Source: Beijerinckiaceae bacterium (GTDB taxonomy: Bacteria; Pseudomonadota; Alphaproteobacteria; Rhizobiales; Beijerinckiaceae). Taken from it: 64,000 nt of DNA. Both the position numbers and the translations under genes were made by a program. The notes under the pieces were generated by a model. The model made no database searches, was not told where the DNA came from, and saw only the letters and a program-made list of their open reading frames with translations. Location: contig SCSF01000133.1 of the NCBI GenBank assembly GCA_004298435.1, positions 29,291 to 93,290 on the forward strand, written 5' to 3'. Below, one piece after another: positions 1-9,142 of this stretch. Each line of letters starts with the position of its first letter. Position 1 is the first letter of the stretch.

Positions 1-539
1 ATCCGAAAATTCATTATTTTCCGGAACATTCAGGTTGCGGCGTTCGGCCTGGCGTCCTCAGGCATTGCCCGATGCGGTAAGCGTCATTCCAGGACGGAAC
101 CCAGGACGCCACGCCCATAGGCACGGTCGAGCCTGTTCCGAGAGGGGTACAATAGCCGAACATTCCGCCAAACGCCATAGAATAAGCCTGTCACTCCTGG
201 CGCTCCCTAAGAACGCCCGGCTGAATCCCAAACTTGCAAAGCCTTCGGTGGCTGGAAAGCTATATAGGTCGCGGAAATGGTTTGCCCACGGCTCTCCGGC
301 CGAATTGACTTCTGTTGGGCTACCCTTCTTTAGCGTCCTTGTCGCGGCGTCTTTTTGTTGCGGTGCATTCTGCCGCACGCGCCAGCCTCATTGATGCTAT
401 CAATGGCACGCGGATTCCCGCCGGGGCTGAGAGCTTTTTTTGGCGAATTCAAACCGCAACTCTATTTACTTGTTTTGACGCGCTTTCTCGACGCAAGCCA
501 AAAGCCGTTTCGCGCGAAAACGCCACAGGATCAGGCCAG
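1..539. other. non-coding leader region before ppdK
   Basis: I see no convincing gene here. The listed ORFs (35..394 + and 58..378 -) overlap each other antisense, are Arg/Pro-rich and match no family I know. A segment around 88-112 resembles the 'GTCATTCC-GGGACG' intergenic repeat common in Rhizobiales. The end of the gap holds a dispersed repeat that abuts the ppdK start. Confidence 0.6.
461..523 (-). repeat. dispersed GCGTTTTC-type repeat, copy upstream of ppdK
   Basis: Divergent copy of a repeat whose fuller form reads 'AGAGCGTTTTCGAGCGAAG' then 'CCGGTTCGCGT(G/T)AAG' then 'AAAACGCGTC'. Here it lies in reverse orientation (TGTTTTGACGCGCTTTC ... GCGCGAAAACGCC) and ends about 17 nt before the ppdK start codon. 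The GCGTTTTC and GAAAACGC arms can pair. Related copies lie near 4746, 7932, 21461, 28250/29064 and, degraded, 37728 and 58958. Confidence 0.7.
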
Positions 540-3212
540 ATGACGAAATGGGTCTACACATTCGGTGACGGGAAGGCGGAAGGCGCGAGCCGGATGCGCG
601 ACCTTCTCGGCGGCAAGGGCGCCAATCTGGCCGAGATGGCGAACCTCGGCCTTCCTGTGCCGCCGGGCTTCACCATCACGACCGAGGTCTGCTCCTTTTT
701 CTACGCCAACGCCAAAAGTTACCCGCCGGACTTGGCCGGGCAGGTGGAGGCGGCTCTGTTGCACGTCAGTGAGCTTACCGGCTGCAAATTCGGCGATCCC
801 GAAAATCCCTTGCTGGTGGCGGTGCGCTCAGGCGCACGCGCCTCGATGCCCGGCATGATGGACACGGTGCTGAATCTCGGCCTCAACGACGAGACGGTCG
901 ATGCGCTCGCCAGGAACGCCGGCGACCGCCGTTTTGCCTATGACTCCTATCGCCGTTTCATCCAGATGTATTCGGATGTCGTGCTGGGTGTGAAGCATCA
1001 TGTGTTCGAGGACATTCTCGAACAATTCAAGGAAAGCAAGGGCCTGCTGCTCGACACTGAACTGACGGCTGAAGATTGGCAGGTGATGATCGGCGCCTTC
1101 AAGCAGAAGGTCGAGGAGGTGCGTGGCGCACCCTTCCCACAGGATCCGCATGCGCAGCTTTGGGGAGCCATCGCGGCGGTCTTCGGCTCCTGGCTCAATC
1201 AGCGCGCGATCATCTATCGCCGTCTCCACGATATTCCCGAAAGCTGGGGAACGGCGGTGACGGTGCAGGCGATGGTCTTCGGCAATATGGGCGAGACCTC
1301 GGCGACCGGCGTCGCGTTTACCCGCAATCCCTCGACCGGCGCAAAAGAGCTCTATGGTGAATTTCTGATTAATGCCCAGGGCGAAGATGTCGTCGCGGGC
1401 ATCCGGACGCCGCAGAACGTGGCCGAGGTGGGGCGACTCGCGGCCGGCTCCGACAAGCCATCGATGGAAACGGCGCTGCCGGACGTCTATGCCGATTTTG
1501 TCCGCATAACGCAGCTTCTCGAACGGCATTACCGCGACATGCAGGACATGGAGTTTACCGTCGAGCGCGGCAAACTCTGGATGTTGCAAACGCGCTCTGG
1601 CAAACGCACGGCGAAGGCGGCGCTGCGCATCGCTGTCGATATGGCGACGGAGGGGCTGATCTCGCAGGAGGATGCGGTTCTGCGGACGGATCCCGCCTCG
1701 CTCGATCAGCTTCTGCATCCCACCCTCGATCAGGACGTGGATCGCAAGGTATTGGCGACCGGCCTGCCGGCCTCGCCGGGGGCAGCCTGTGGCGAGATTG
1801 TTTTCAGTGCCGACGAGGCCGAAGAGATGCACCGCAACGGCCGGAAGGTCATCCTCGTCCGCATCGAGACAAGCCCCGAAGATATTCACGGCATGCACGT
1901 CGCCGAGGGCATTCTGACGACGCGCGGCGGCATGACATCGCATGCGGCTGTCGTGGCGCGTGGCATGGGCAAGCCGTGCGTGACCGGCGCTGGCTCTCTC
2001 GCGGTCGATTACGACAAGGCGACCATGGGCATCGGCGGAAAGGTTTTTAACGCTGGCGACGTCATCACCATTGATGGCGGAACGGGGCAGGTAATCGAAG
2101 GCGAGGTTGCGATGGTGCAACCGGAGCTTTCCGGCGAATTCGCGCTCGTCATGGAATGGGCCGACAAGGTCCGCCGCATGGGCGTGCGCGCTAATGCCGA
2201 GACCCCAATGGACGCGCGCATGGCGCGGAATTTCGGCGCCGAGGGCATCGGTCTTTCCCGCACCGAGCATATGTTCTTCGAGGCTGACCGCATCATTGCC
2301 GTCCGGGAGATGATTCTCGCCGAGGATGAAGTGGGCCGCCGCGCGGCGCTGGCAAGGTTGCTGCCGATCCAGCGCGACGATTTCGCAGCGCTGTTCGAGA
2401 TCATGGCGGGCCTTCCGGTGACGATACGGCTGCTCGATCCGCCTTTGCACGAGTTCTTGCCACATACGCAGGAGGAAATAGCCGAAGTCTCCGCCGCGAT
2501 GGGCGTGCCGGCCGAGCAGTTGGAGCGGCGCGCCACGGAACTGCACGAGTTCAACCCCATGCTCGGCTTCCGCGGCTGCCGCCTCGCGATCGCTTTTCCG
2601 GAGATTGCGCAAATGCAGGCGCGTGCGATCTTCGAGGGCGCAGTCGCGGCCAAAAAGAAGACCGGCGCGATGCCGCATCCTGAAATCATGGTGCCCCTGA
2701 TCGTTACCAAAAGGGAGCTCGATCTCATCAAGGCCGACATCGATGCAATGGCCGCTGCCGTCGCTTCCGAAACCGGCGAGACCATTCCCTATACGGTCGG
2801 AACGATGATCGAACTTCCGCGCGCCTGCCTGCAAGCGGGCAGAATTGCGGAAACCGCCGAGTTCTTTTCCTTCGGCACCAACGATCTCACCCAGACGGGT
2901 CTCGGCATCTCACGCGACGATGCTGGTTCATTCCTGGGGACTTACGAGGAGCGAGGCGTTCTTTCGAAGGATCCTTTCGTATGTATCGATGAGGAAGGCA
3001 TCGGCGAACTCATCGAGATCGGCGTCAACCGGGGGCGCGAGACGCGTCCCGAGATCAAGCTCGGAGTTTGCGGAGAGCACGGCGGCGATCCGGCCTCGAT
3101 CGATTTTTTTGAGAAGATCGGGCTGACCTATATTTCCTGCTCGCCGTTCCGCGTGCCGATCGCGCGGCTTGCCGCCGCGCAGGCGGCGCTCCGCCACAGG
3201 CGACCGGGTTAG
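540..3212 (+). CDS. ppdK: pyruvate, phosphate dikinase
   Basis: Cytoplasmic enzyme interconverting pyruvate + ATP + Pi and PEP + AMP + PPi. The 890-residue length matches the family. The N-terminal ATP-grasp begins 'GGKGANLAEMANLGLPVPPGF'; the mobile phospho-histidine domain shows 'TRGGMTSHAAVVARGMG' near residues 458-475, with the catalytic His in TSH; the C-terminal PEP/pyruvate barrel carries 'GTNDLTQ' and 'CGEHGGDP'. I chose the ATG at 540 (MTKWVYTFGDG), where family similarity begins; the ORF track's extra 75 residues upstream run through a repeat and resemble nothing. It appears monocistronic. In C1- or acetate-using alphaproteobacteria the enzyme can feed PEP to the serine cycle or gluconeogenesis, but that role is inference here. 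Confidence 0.97.
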   Translation: MTKWVYTFGDGKAEGASRMRDLLGGKGANLAEMANLGLPVPPGFTITTEVCSFFYANAKSYPPDLAGQVEAALLHVSELTGCKFGDPENPLLVAVRSGARASMPGMMDTVLNLGLNDETVDALARNAGDRRFAYDSYRRFIQMYSDVVLGVKHHVFEDILEQFKESKGLLLDTELTAEDWQVMIGAFKQKVEEVRGAPFPQDPHAQLWGAIAAVFGSWLNQRAIIYRRLHDIPESWGTAVTVQAMVFGNMGETSATGVAFTRNPSTGAKELYGEFLINAQGEDVVAGIRTPQNVAEVGRLAAGSDKPSMETALPDVYADFVRITQLLERHYRDMQDMEFTVERGKLWMLQTRSGKRTAKAALRIAVDMATEGLISQEDAVLRTDPASLDQLLHPTLDQDVDRKVLATGLPASPGAACGEIVFSADEAEEMHRNGRKVILVRIETSPEDIHGMHVAEGILTTRGGMTSHAAVVARGMGKPCVTGAGSLAVDYDKATMGIGGKVFNAGDVITIDGGTGQVIEGEVAMVQPELSGEFALVMEWADKVRRMGVRANAETPMDARMARNFGAEGIGLSRTEHMFFEADRIIAVREMILAEDEVGRRAALARLLPIQRDDFAALFEIMAGLPVTIRLLDPPLHEFLPHTQEEIAEVSAAMGVPAEQLERRATELHEFNPMLGFRGCRLAIAFPEIAQMQARAIFEGAVAAKKKTGAMPHPEIMVPLIVTKRELDLIKADIDAMAAAVASETGETIPYTVGTMIELPRACLQAGRIAETAEFFSFGTNDLTQTGLGISRDDAGSFLGTYEERGVLSKDPFVCIDEEGIGELIEIGVNRGRETRPEIKLGVCGEHGGDPASIDFFEKIGLTYISCSPFRVPIARLAAAQAALRHRRPG

Positions 3213-3249
3213 TACCATTCTGAAACGCATCGACAATTTTATTCGTAAA

Positions 3250-3272
3250 CGCCTCTTTTAGCTTAAGAGGCG
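3250..3272. terminator. hairpin downstream of ppdK
   Basis: The palindrome CGCCTCTT-TTAGCTT-AAGAGGCG lies 38 nt after the ppdK stop. No T-tract follows, so it may be a weak terminator or an mRNA 3'-end stabiliser. Confidence 0.45.
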
Positions 3273-3336
3273 ATAACCATCCCATAGGGACGATGAGACG
3301 GAGCCTGTGATCTTTTAGACACACCGTCGTCCGCGT

Positions 3337-4581
3337 GTGGGGTGTCGCGTGCTGTCTGGTTTGTTCCGTATCAGTTGGGCGTTGGGCGTTGTGGCCCCCT
3401 GGTGCATAGGCGTCGGGCTTGTCGTGTCGATCTCGGCCGATGCCGGCCAGGATTCGAGTTTCGGCGCGACCGTCGCTGCGGCGCGCTTTCAAGCAATCAT
3501 CCAGCCAATCGATCTCGTACCCGCGGACAGCGGCGGCCCGACGCTCAGACTCATCGGAGAGCAGCCACGGCCCCGGATTGAACAGGCGCGGCTTGAACTC
3601 GGACCGCCAGACGCGTTCAATCTGCCTTCCGATGAGAAAGAGCCGCGCATCGCCTTCAAGAACAAGGTGCCCGGCATCGTGGCGAAGCTGCCGCCGGAGA
3701 TCGACCGGACACACAAGGGCGATCCGTTTGTCGGCTTGCGCCCGACCTTCGACAGCGAATTGCGCCACAGCGGCCTTGCCCATATGCGGATGGCGGATCT
3801 GATGTTCACCCGCGATGACCTCTGGCCGCTCAGCGCCTTCTCTGCCAGGGAAAACGCGACAGGCGGGCCGGACAGCGCCTCCAGCTTCGAGCCGTGGCCT
3901 GAAGGCGAGAGCCCGACGACCGCTCATTCGTCTTCATCGGCATCACCACAACAAGGCGGCGTATCGTTGATTACGATGCGGCCTGCGGCAATCAACGAAC
4001 GGCTGATGCAAGGTGCGACCCCTGCCGTGCCGCTCGCCACAAGGCTCGCTTCGACGACGCCTGCGCCTGCCGATGCGACGCCGATCGAGGTTTATGCGGG
4101 AACAGAGCCGAAAGATACGACGGTGGTGCCCGCCGATCGGCCGAAATATGCCGCGCTGGTCGGTCAGGATCATGCCAGGCGCGAAATGCACTGTCTGGCT
4201 GAAGCGATTTATTTCGAGGCGCGCGGCGAGCCGCCTGAGGGGCAGGCAGCAGTGGCGCAGGTTGTGCTCAACCGGGTTTCGAGCGGGCTTTACCCATCGA
4301 CAATCTGCGGCGTTGTCTTCCAGAACCGCAGCCATTATCGCGCCTGCCAGTTTTCCTTTGCCTGCGAAGGGCGCTCTTTGCGGATCACCGAGCCGGACGC
4401 CTGGCGCAGGGCTGTGCGAATCGCCAATGCCGTCTCCGACGGAAAAACCTATGTGGCCGACGTCGGCGCGGCGACGCATTATCACGCCGATTATGTGCGC
4501 CCCCGCTGGGCGCGGCATTTGAAACGTATGGATACGATCGGCCACCACATATTTTACGAATTACGCCCCGGGCAGACGTGA
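3337..4581 (+). CDS. SleB-type cell wall hydrolase
   Basis: Predicted exported peptidoglycan hydrolase of the Hydrolase_2 (SleB/CwlJ) family, which in non-sporeformers acts in wall remodelling. The domain occupies about residues 285-400: 'LAEAIYFEARGEPPEGQAAV' followed by 'VLNRV', 'YPSTICGVVFQ' and 'CQFSF', including the family's catalytic-type Glu. The N-terminus has a hydrophobic segment (ISWALGVVAPWCIGVGLVVS) that could be a signal anchor, followed by a long Pro/Ser/Thr-rich linker of about 230 residues. The start is a GTG at 3337; a second GTG lies at 3349. Known spore-germination names for this family do not imply sporulation here. Confidence 0.85.
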   Translation: MGCRVLSGLFRISWALGVVAPWCIGVGLVVSISADAGQDSSFGATVAAARFQAIIQPIDLVPADSGGPTLRLIGEQPRPRIEQARLELGPPDAFNLPSDEKEPRIAFKNKVPGIVAKLPPEIDRTHKGDPFVGLRPTFDSELRHSGLAHMRMADLMFTRDDLWPLSAFSARENATGGPDSASSFEPWPEGESPTTAHSSSSASPQQGGVSLITMRPAAINERLMQGATPAVPLATRLASTTPAPADATPIEVYAGTEPKDTTVVPADRPKYAALVGQDHARREMHCLAEAIYFEARGEPPEGQAAVAQVVLNRVSSGLYPSTICGVVFQNRSHYRACQFSFACEGRSLRITEPDAWRRAVRIANAVSDGKTYVADVGAATHYHADYVRPRWARHLKRMDTIGHHIFYELRPGQT

Positions 4582-4745
4582 ATTCAGTCGCGTCCGGCGC
4601 AACAACGCAAAACCGCCATTTTCTGTCTCACTATGACGCGGTTCTTGCGATTTTCCGCGCGGCGCCAATGGCAGGTGCGCGTCCCTTTTTGCTGCCATTC
4701 TGATTCGGCCTGGCTTTGCCGCTCCCGTGAGGCGCAACCGCTTCG

Positions 4746-4851
4746 CTAGAGCGTTTTCGAGCGAAGCGGCTTCCGGTTCGCGTTAAGAAAACGCGTCAGA
4801 ACAAATAACTAGAGCCTCGGTTCTGATTCCATCAGAACCGGAACGGCTCTA
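4746..4851 (+). repeat. composite dispersed repeat (A arm plus B hairpin), most complete copy
   Basis: Most complete copy in the window. Module A runs from 'TAGAGCGTTTTCGAGCGAAG' to 'GAAAACGCGTCAGAACAAA'. Module B follows as a near-perfect hairpin, TAGAGCC-CGGTTCTGATTCCATCAGAACCG-GGCTCTA. The same A+B order recurs at 28250/29064-29140, where A is interrupted. The rest of 4582-5030 holds no gene I can support; the minus-strand ORFs there are shadows. Confidence 0.8.
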
Positions 4852-5030
4852 TAGGAGCGAGGGCTTCTTTGGGATAAGAGTTTTCCCCGACGGAGGCTGG
4901 CGGCGATCTCCCGCTTTCGGATAATTCCAGACGGAATATTCTTGCCTGCCTGAAACGCTTGCCTGTACGACACTCCTGATCGAGAGCGATGCGGATCCTG
5001 AGCGCTCCCAAAATTTCTGCGAGATATTCC

Positions 5031-6842
5031 ATGTCCATGAAATTCAAGATTGTTCTGGAGAATCAGCGCTTGTCCTCGCCTCGTCCCGCTTCCCGCGCTG
5101 GCCTTCGCGCCGCCGCTCTCCTTTGCGTCTCCTCGATTGCTGCTTCTCTCGTGAGCATGCCTGCCGCGGCGCGTGAGCATGAGAACTTTTCGGTTGCGAC
5201 GCCTTTCGAGGTCGGCGACAGCCCGGCAGGCAATTATCTCGCCGCTCTCATTGCCGGCGATGATCGCGATACCGGCGCTGCCGCAACCTTCTTCGGCGAG
5301 GCATTGCGCTTCGATCCGCACAATCAGCAATTGCTTGAGCGCACCTTCGTCGCCGCGGTTTCAAACGGCAATATGCAGGAGGCATTCGGCCTCGCCGAGC
5401 GGCTTCTCGCGCGCGATCCGCACAACACTCTTGCGCATCTCGCGATCGGGGTCCGGGCCGTCAAGGCCCGCAGATATTCGGCGGCGCGGGCGCAATTCAC
5501 GCGCGGCGGCGTGGGGCAGGAGCACGATCTCACCGCAACCCTTTTGTCGGCTTGGACCTATGCCGGCAACCGCGACTACAGGAAAGCGCTCGACGTCCTC
5601 GACAAGCTGAATGATCCCGGCTTTGCGATCTTCCGCGAATATCACAAGGCCCTGATCGCCGATCTCGGCAATAATGTTCCGGTCGCGACGCGGGCTTTCA
5701 AGGCGGCATACAAGACCGACAAGAATACCCTCCGCCTCGTCGATGCCTATGGGCGGTTCCTGTGCCGGCATGGCAAGAAGGATGAAGCGATCAAGGTCTA
5801 TCAGGCCTTCGATCAGATTTTGCCGAACCATCCGACAGTCGAGGCCGCGCTGAAAGCGCTCAACGATGGCAAGAGGCTCGAACCGATCGTGCGGACGCCG
5901 GAGCAGGGGGCGGCGGAAGTTCTTTACGGGCTGGGTGCCGCGGGTGGTCGCCAGGGCGATGATCTTGCCGCGCTGATCTATCTGCGGCTGTCGCTTTACC
6001 TCGATCCAAACAACAGCCTCGCCACGCTGACGCTCGGCGATCTCTATGAGCGTCTGAAGCAACTCGAAACGGCGATCGACATCTATCAGTCAGTGCCGGA
6101 CAGCGATCCGTTGCGCCTGACGGCGGATATCGAAACCGCGGAAGTTCTCGCAAAGCTCGGCCAGACCGACAAGGCAGCCAGAGCTCTGGGAGACATCATA
6201 ACGGACCATCCCGACAATGAGGATGCACTGACAGCCCTGGGCAATCTGGAGCGCGCGCAAAAGCATTATCCCGAAGCGATCGACGCCTATACGAAGGCGA
6301 TCGCGCATTCGAAGAAGCCGGAAAAGGCGAATTGGCCGCTCTATTATTTCCGCGGCATCGCCTATGAGCGGAACAAGGAATGGCCGCCTGCGGAGGCGGA
6401 TTTCCAGCACGCGCTGAAACTCAATCCCGATCAGCCGCTGGTTTTGAACTATCTGGCTTTCAGTTGGGTCGACAAGGGCATCCATCTGAAGGAAGCGCTG
6501 CCGATGCTGAAACTCGCGGTGGAGCTGCGCCCGACGGATGGCTACATCGTCGACAGTCTTGGCTGGGCGGATTACAAGCTCGGCCATTACGATGACGCCG
6601 TGAAGGAACTGGAGCGCGCAGTCGATCTCAAGCCGGCCGATCCCGTGATCAATGAGCATCTGGGCGATGCCTACTGGCGCGTCGGCCGCAAGCTCGAAGC
6701 GCATTTCCAGTGGAACCATGCGCGCGACATGAAGCCTGACGCGGAGGAATTGCCGAAAATTCTGCAAAAAATCGCGCACGGGCTGGATTCGGCGAATAAA
6801 CCCGCCGCGGCGGAAGCGGCGCCGGCCAAGAGCGGCGGCTGA
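5031..6842 (+). CDS. exported TPR-repeat protein
   Basis: About 600 residues. After the Met-Ser-Met-Lys start comes a basic region, a hydrophobic segment 'AAALLCVSSIAASLVSM' and a probable cleavage site 'PAAA|RE', so it is probably periplasmic or outer-membrane attached. The rest is tandem tetratricopeptide repeats, clearest as 'ALTALGNLERAQKHYPEAID' and 'GWADYKLGHYDDAVKELERA'. The C-terminus is Ala/Glu/Lys-rich. TPR scaffolds mediate protein contacts; the partner is unknown. I prefer ATG 5031 (or 5037) over the track's 4989 because the signal peptide fits. ispE follows 74 nt downstream on the same strand. Confidence 0.88.
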   Translation: MSMKFKIVLENQRLSSPRPASRAGLRAAALLCVSSIAASLVSMPAAAREHENFSVATPFEVGDSPAGNYLAALIAGDDRDTGAAATFFGEALRFDPHNQQLLERTFVAAVSNGNMQEAFGLAERLLARDPHNTLAHLAIGVRAVKARRYSAARAQFTRGGVGQEHDLTATLLSAWTYAGNRDYRKALDVLDKLNDPGFAIFREYHKALIADLGNNVPVATRAFKAAYKTDKNTLRLVDAYGRFLCRHGKKDEAIKVYQAFDQILPNHPTVEAALKALNDGKRLEPIVRTPEQGAAEVLYGLGAAGGRQGDDLAALIYLRLSLYLDPNNSLATLTLGDLYERLKQLETAIDIYQSVPDSDPLRLTADIETAEVLAKLGQTDKAARALGDIITDHPDNEDALTALGNLERAQKHYPEAIDAYTKAIAHSKKPEKANWPLYYFRGIAYERNKEWPPAEADFQHALKLNPDQPLVLNYLAFSWVDKGIHLKEALPMLKLAVELRPTDGYIVDSLGWADYKLGHYDDAVKELERAVDLKPADPVINEHLGDAYWRVGRKLEAHFQWNHARDMKPDAEELPKILQKIAHGLDSANKPAAAEAAPAKSGG

Positions 6843-6916
6843 CAGTTTTTCGGTTTTCCCGCGCCAAAGCTTTTCGAGCCGCCGGCACGTCCGGCTTTCG
6901 CCCCTTTGCTTCGACC

Positions 6917-7792
6917 GTGCCCTTGCTGCTGACAGAACGCGCCCCCGCCAAGATCAATTTTACGCTGCATGTCATAGGCCGGCGCGCGGACGGCTATCAC
7001 TCGCTCGAAAGCCTCGTCGCCTTTTCGCGCAGCGGCGATGTCCTGTCCTTCGATCCCGGCAGCAAGCTGACACTGTCCGTAGATGGCCCGACGGCAGGTG
7101 AGGCGGGGGATCCGCAGGATAATCTCGTCTTCAGGGCCGCGCGCAATCTCGCCGAACGGGTCGATAATCTGAAGCTCGGCGCCTTTTGCCTCAACAAGAC
7201 GCTGCCGGTAGCCGCCGGCATCGGCGGCGGCTCTTCCGATGCTGCGGCGGCATTGCGCCTTCTGGCGCGGGCCAATGATCTGCCGCTCGATGATCCGCGT
7301 CTCATGCAGGCCGCGGCGGCGACGGGCGCCGATGTCCCGGTCTGCCTTGCCGCGAGAGCCCGGATGATGACTGGCATCGGCGATAAGCTCGGGCCGGTTC
7401 TGCGCCTGCCGCCGCTGTTCGCGCTGATCGTCAATCCGCGGCAGGCGCTTGCGACGAAAGACGTTTTCGTGCGGATGAATATTGCGCCCGGCAGCGAAAC
7501 AGGCTTCGGCAGTCATCCGGCAATCGAGAGCGGCACAGACGCCGCGGCGCTCATCGCAGCCGTGAAGAGAGGCCGCAACGATATGGAGGATGCAGCGATC
7601 GTGCTCGTCCCCGTCATCGGCGATGTTCTGAATATTCTGGCCGCGGCTCCCGGCTGCCGGCTGGCGCGGATGTCCGGTTCCGGCGCGACCTGCTTTGCCC
7701 TGTTCGGGGATCGCCGCGCGACGATGCGGGCGCGGCGCGCGATCGTGCAGGCGCATCCCGGCTGGTGGGTAAAGGCGGCGGTCCTGAATTGA
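6917..7792 (+). CDS. ispE: 4-diphosphocytidyl-2-C-methyl-D-erythritol kinase
   Basis: Fourth step of the MEP isoprenoid pathway, phosphorylating CDP-methylerythritol with ATP. This is a GHMP kinase of 291 residues: 'APAKINFTLHVIGRRADGYH' at the N-terminus, the glycine-rich ATP loop 'PVAAGIGGGSSDAAAALR' near residue 98, and the C-terminal motif 'MSGSGATCFALF'. The start is GTG at 6917 (MPLLLTERAPAK). It follows the TPR gene closely and probably shares its transcript. It supplies the same isoprenoid precursors that the polyprenyl synthase encoded at 9.7 kb consumes. Confidence 0.96.
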   Translation: MPLLLTERAPAKINFTLHVIGRRADGYHSLESLVAFSRSGDVLSFDPGSKLTLSVDGPTAGEAGDPQDNLVFRAARNLAERVDNLKLGAFCLNKTLPVAAGIGGGSSDAAAALRLLARANDLPLDDPRLMQAAAATGADVPVCLAARARMMTGIGDKLGPVLRLPPLFALIVNPRQALATKDVFVRMNIAPGSETGFGSHPAIESGTDAAALIAAVKRGRNDMEDAAIVLVPVIGDVLNILAAAPGCRLARMSGSGATCFALFGDRRATMRARRAIVQAHPGWWVKAAVLN

Positions 7793-7821
7793 GGACAGCG
7801 GCTTGAGACCGCGTGCAGCAA

Positions 7822-7855
7822 CCCTTCCCACAGAGAGAAGGAAAGTGCCCAATCA
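7822..7855. repeat. short REP-like palindrome
   Basis: 'CCCTTCCCACAGAGAGAAGGAAAG' followed by 'TGCCCAATC' just after ispE. A close relative at 63721-63754 reads 'CCCTTCTCCCACCGGGAGAAGG', then 'AAAGCGCCCAATC'. It belongs to the CCCTCTCCC/GGGAGAGGG family also seen at 18235-18400 and 61693-61856. Confidence 0.6.
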
Positions 7856-7931
7856 CTAAATTAGTTGGGTCTTGGCCCTAGATAGATGAGACTGATCTGC
7901 GGAAGCAGCGCTACCGCTGCTCCAATAATAT

Positions 7932-7990
7932 GCGTTTTGACGCGTTTTCTTCACGCGAACAGGAAGCCACTTCGCTTGAAAACGCTTTAG
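7932..7990 (-). repeat. dispersed GCGTTTTC-type repeat abutting an RBS
   Basis: Reverse-oriented module A: GCGTTTTGACGCGTTTTC, TTCACGCGAAC, CCACTTCGCTTGAAAACGC. Its last bases run straight into 'TTTAGGAGGC', the Shine-Dalgarno of the downstream sulfur gene, whose ATG is at 8004. The repeat therefore forms the 5' leader of that mRNA. Confidence 0.8.
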
Positions 7991-8003
7991 GAGGCCCGAC
8001 GCC

Positions 8004-9089
8004 ATGCTCATCTTTCGCCAGATGTTCGATGCGCAATCCTCGACTTACACCTATCTCTTGGCGGATTCTGACTCGCGCGCCTGCGTGCTCATCGATCCTG
8101 TCTTCGAACAGGCGCGGCGCGACGCCTCCTTCATCCATGAACTCGGGCTCGATCTGCTCTGGACGCTCGATACGCATGTCCATGCCGATCACGTCACCGG
8201 CGCATGGCTCTTGAAGCAGAGGCTCGGCAGCCGCATCGCCATTGCCGCCGCTGGCGGTGCGGAAGGCGCGGACCGCCTGCTTCAGCATGGCGATGTTGTG
8301 ACTTTCGGCGCGCGCTCGCTGGAAGTCCGCGCCACGCCGGGCCATACCGATGGCTGCCTCACTTATGTTCTCGACGATCATACGCGCGCTTTTACGGGCG
8401 ATGCGATCCTCATTCGCGGCTGCGGGCGAACCGACTTTCAGCAGGGCGACGCCGGACATCTTTATCATTCGATCAAGGAGCAGATCTTCACGCTGCCGGA
8501 GCATTGTCTTCTGTTTCCCGGTCACGACTATCGCGGAGCGACGGTTACTTCGGTCGATGAAGAGAAGCGTTACAATCCGCGCATCGGCGGCGCGCTGAGC
8601 GAATCCGATTTCACTGGATATTTGGCCAATCTCGGATTGCCGCATCCAAAGCAGATCGACATTGCGCTGCCCGCCAATTTGCGTTGCGGACGGCCGCAGA
8701 ACGATGCCGTACAGGCTGATCCCGATTGGGCTCCGCTGAATCTTACCTTCGCCGGCATATGGGAGGTCGAGCCGCAGTGGCTCGAAGAACATGCGGGCGC
8801 GGTTCAGATCCTTGACGTGCGCGAGCCCGATGAAGTGATCGGGCCACTTGGCGCGATAGACAAGGCGATCGCTATTCCTCTCGCGCAACTCGGCGAGCGG
8901 TCCGGCGAATTATCGAAAGAAAAGCCGATCGTGACGGTCTGCCGCGCCGGCGGGCGCTCGGCGCAGGCGACTGTGATCTTGCAGCACAAGGGCTTCGACA
9001 AGGTCGCGAATCTTGCGGGCGGTATGCTGCGCTGGAACGCCGGGCATCATCCGACGAAAGGCAGCTTCGATTACGATGCGGGGCTGTGA
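8004..9089 (+). CDS. persulfide dioxygenase-rhodanese fusion protein
   Basis: Two-domain cytoplasmic enzyme. Residues about 1-240 are an ETHE1-like metallo-beta-lactamase-fold persulfide dioxygenase: 'DTHVHADHVTGAW' (HxHxDH metal motif), 'ATPGHTDGCLTYV', 'FTGDAILIRGCGRTDFQ' and 'LLFPGHDYRG'. Residues about 260-355 are a rhodanese domain with 'ILDVREPDEV' and the active-site loop 'VCRAGGRS'. In the family the first domain oxidises glutathione persulfide to sulfite, and the rhodanese can pass sulfane sulfur to or from it. A strong RBS (AGGAGG) precedes the ATG. No regulator or sulfide:quinone reductase is adjacent. Confidence 0.92.
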   Translation: MLIFRQMFDAQSSTYTYLLADSDSRACVLIDPVFEQARRDASFIHELGLDLLWTLDTHVHADHVTGAWLLKQRLGSRIAIAAAGGAEGADRLLQHGDVVTFGARSLEVRATPGHTDGCLTYVLDDHTRAFTGDAILIRGCGRTDFQQGDAGHLYHSIKEQIFTLPEHCLLFPGHDYRGATVTSVDEEKRYNPRIGGALSESDFTGYLANLGLPHPKQIDIALPANLRCGRPQNDAVQADPDWAPLNLTFAGIWEVEPQWLEEHAGAVQILDVREPDEVIGPLGAIDKAIAIPLAQLGERSGELSKEKPIVTVCRAGGRSAQATVILQHKGFDKVANLAGGMLRWNAGHHPTKGSFDYDAGL

Positions 9090-9142
9090 TTTGGCATTCA
9101 ATAAAGCCAGAGAACGAGCCATGTCCGCGCGTAATATGCGTC

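Noticed and set aside
229-345. Possible structured RNA or small gene in the first 500 bp
   Set aside because: No tRNA-like T-loop, no convincing hairpins and no coding bias that I could identify by eye.
828-2834. 668-aa minus-strand ORF opposite ppdK
   Set aside because: Fully antisense to a conserved enzyme; His/Arg/Ala-rich translation without domains, typical of shadow frames in GC-rich DNA.
6671-7852. 393-aa minus-strand ORF opposite ispE
   Set aside because: Antisense to ispE and the TPR gene; low-quality composition.
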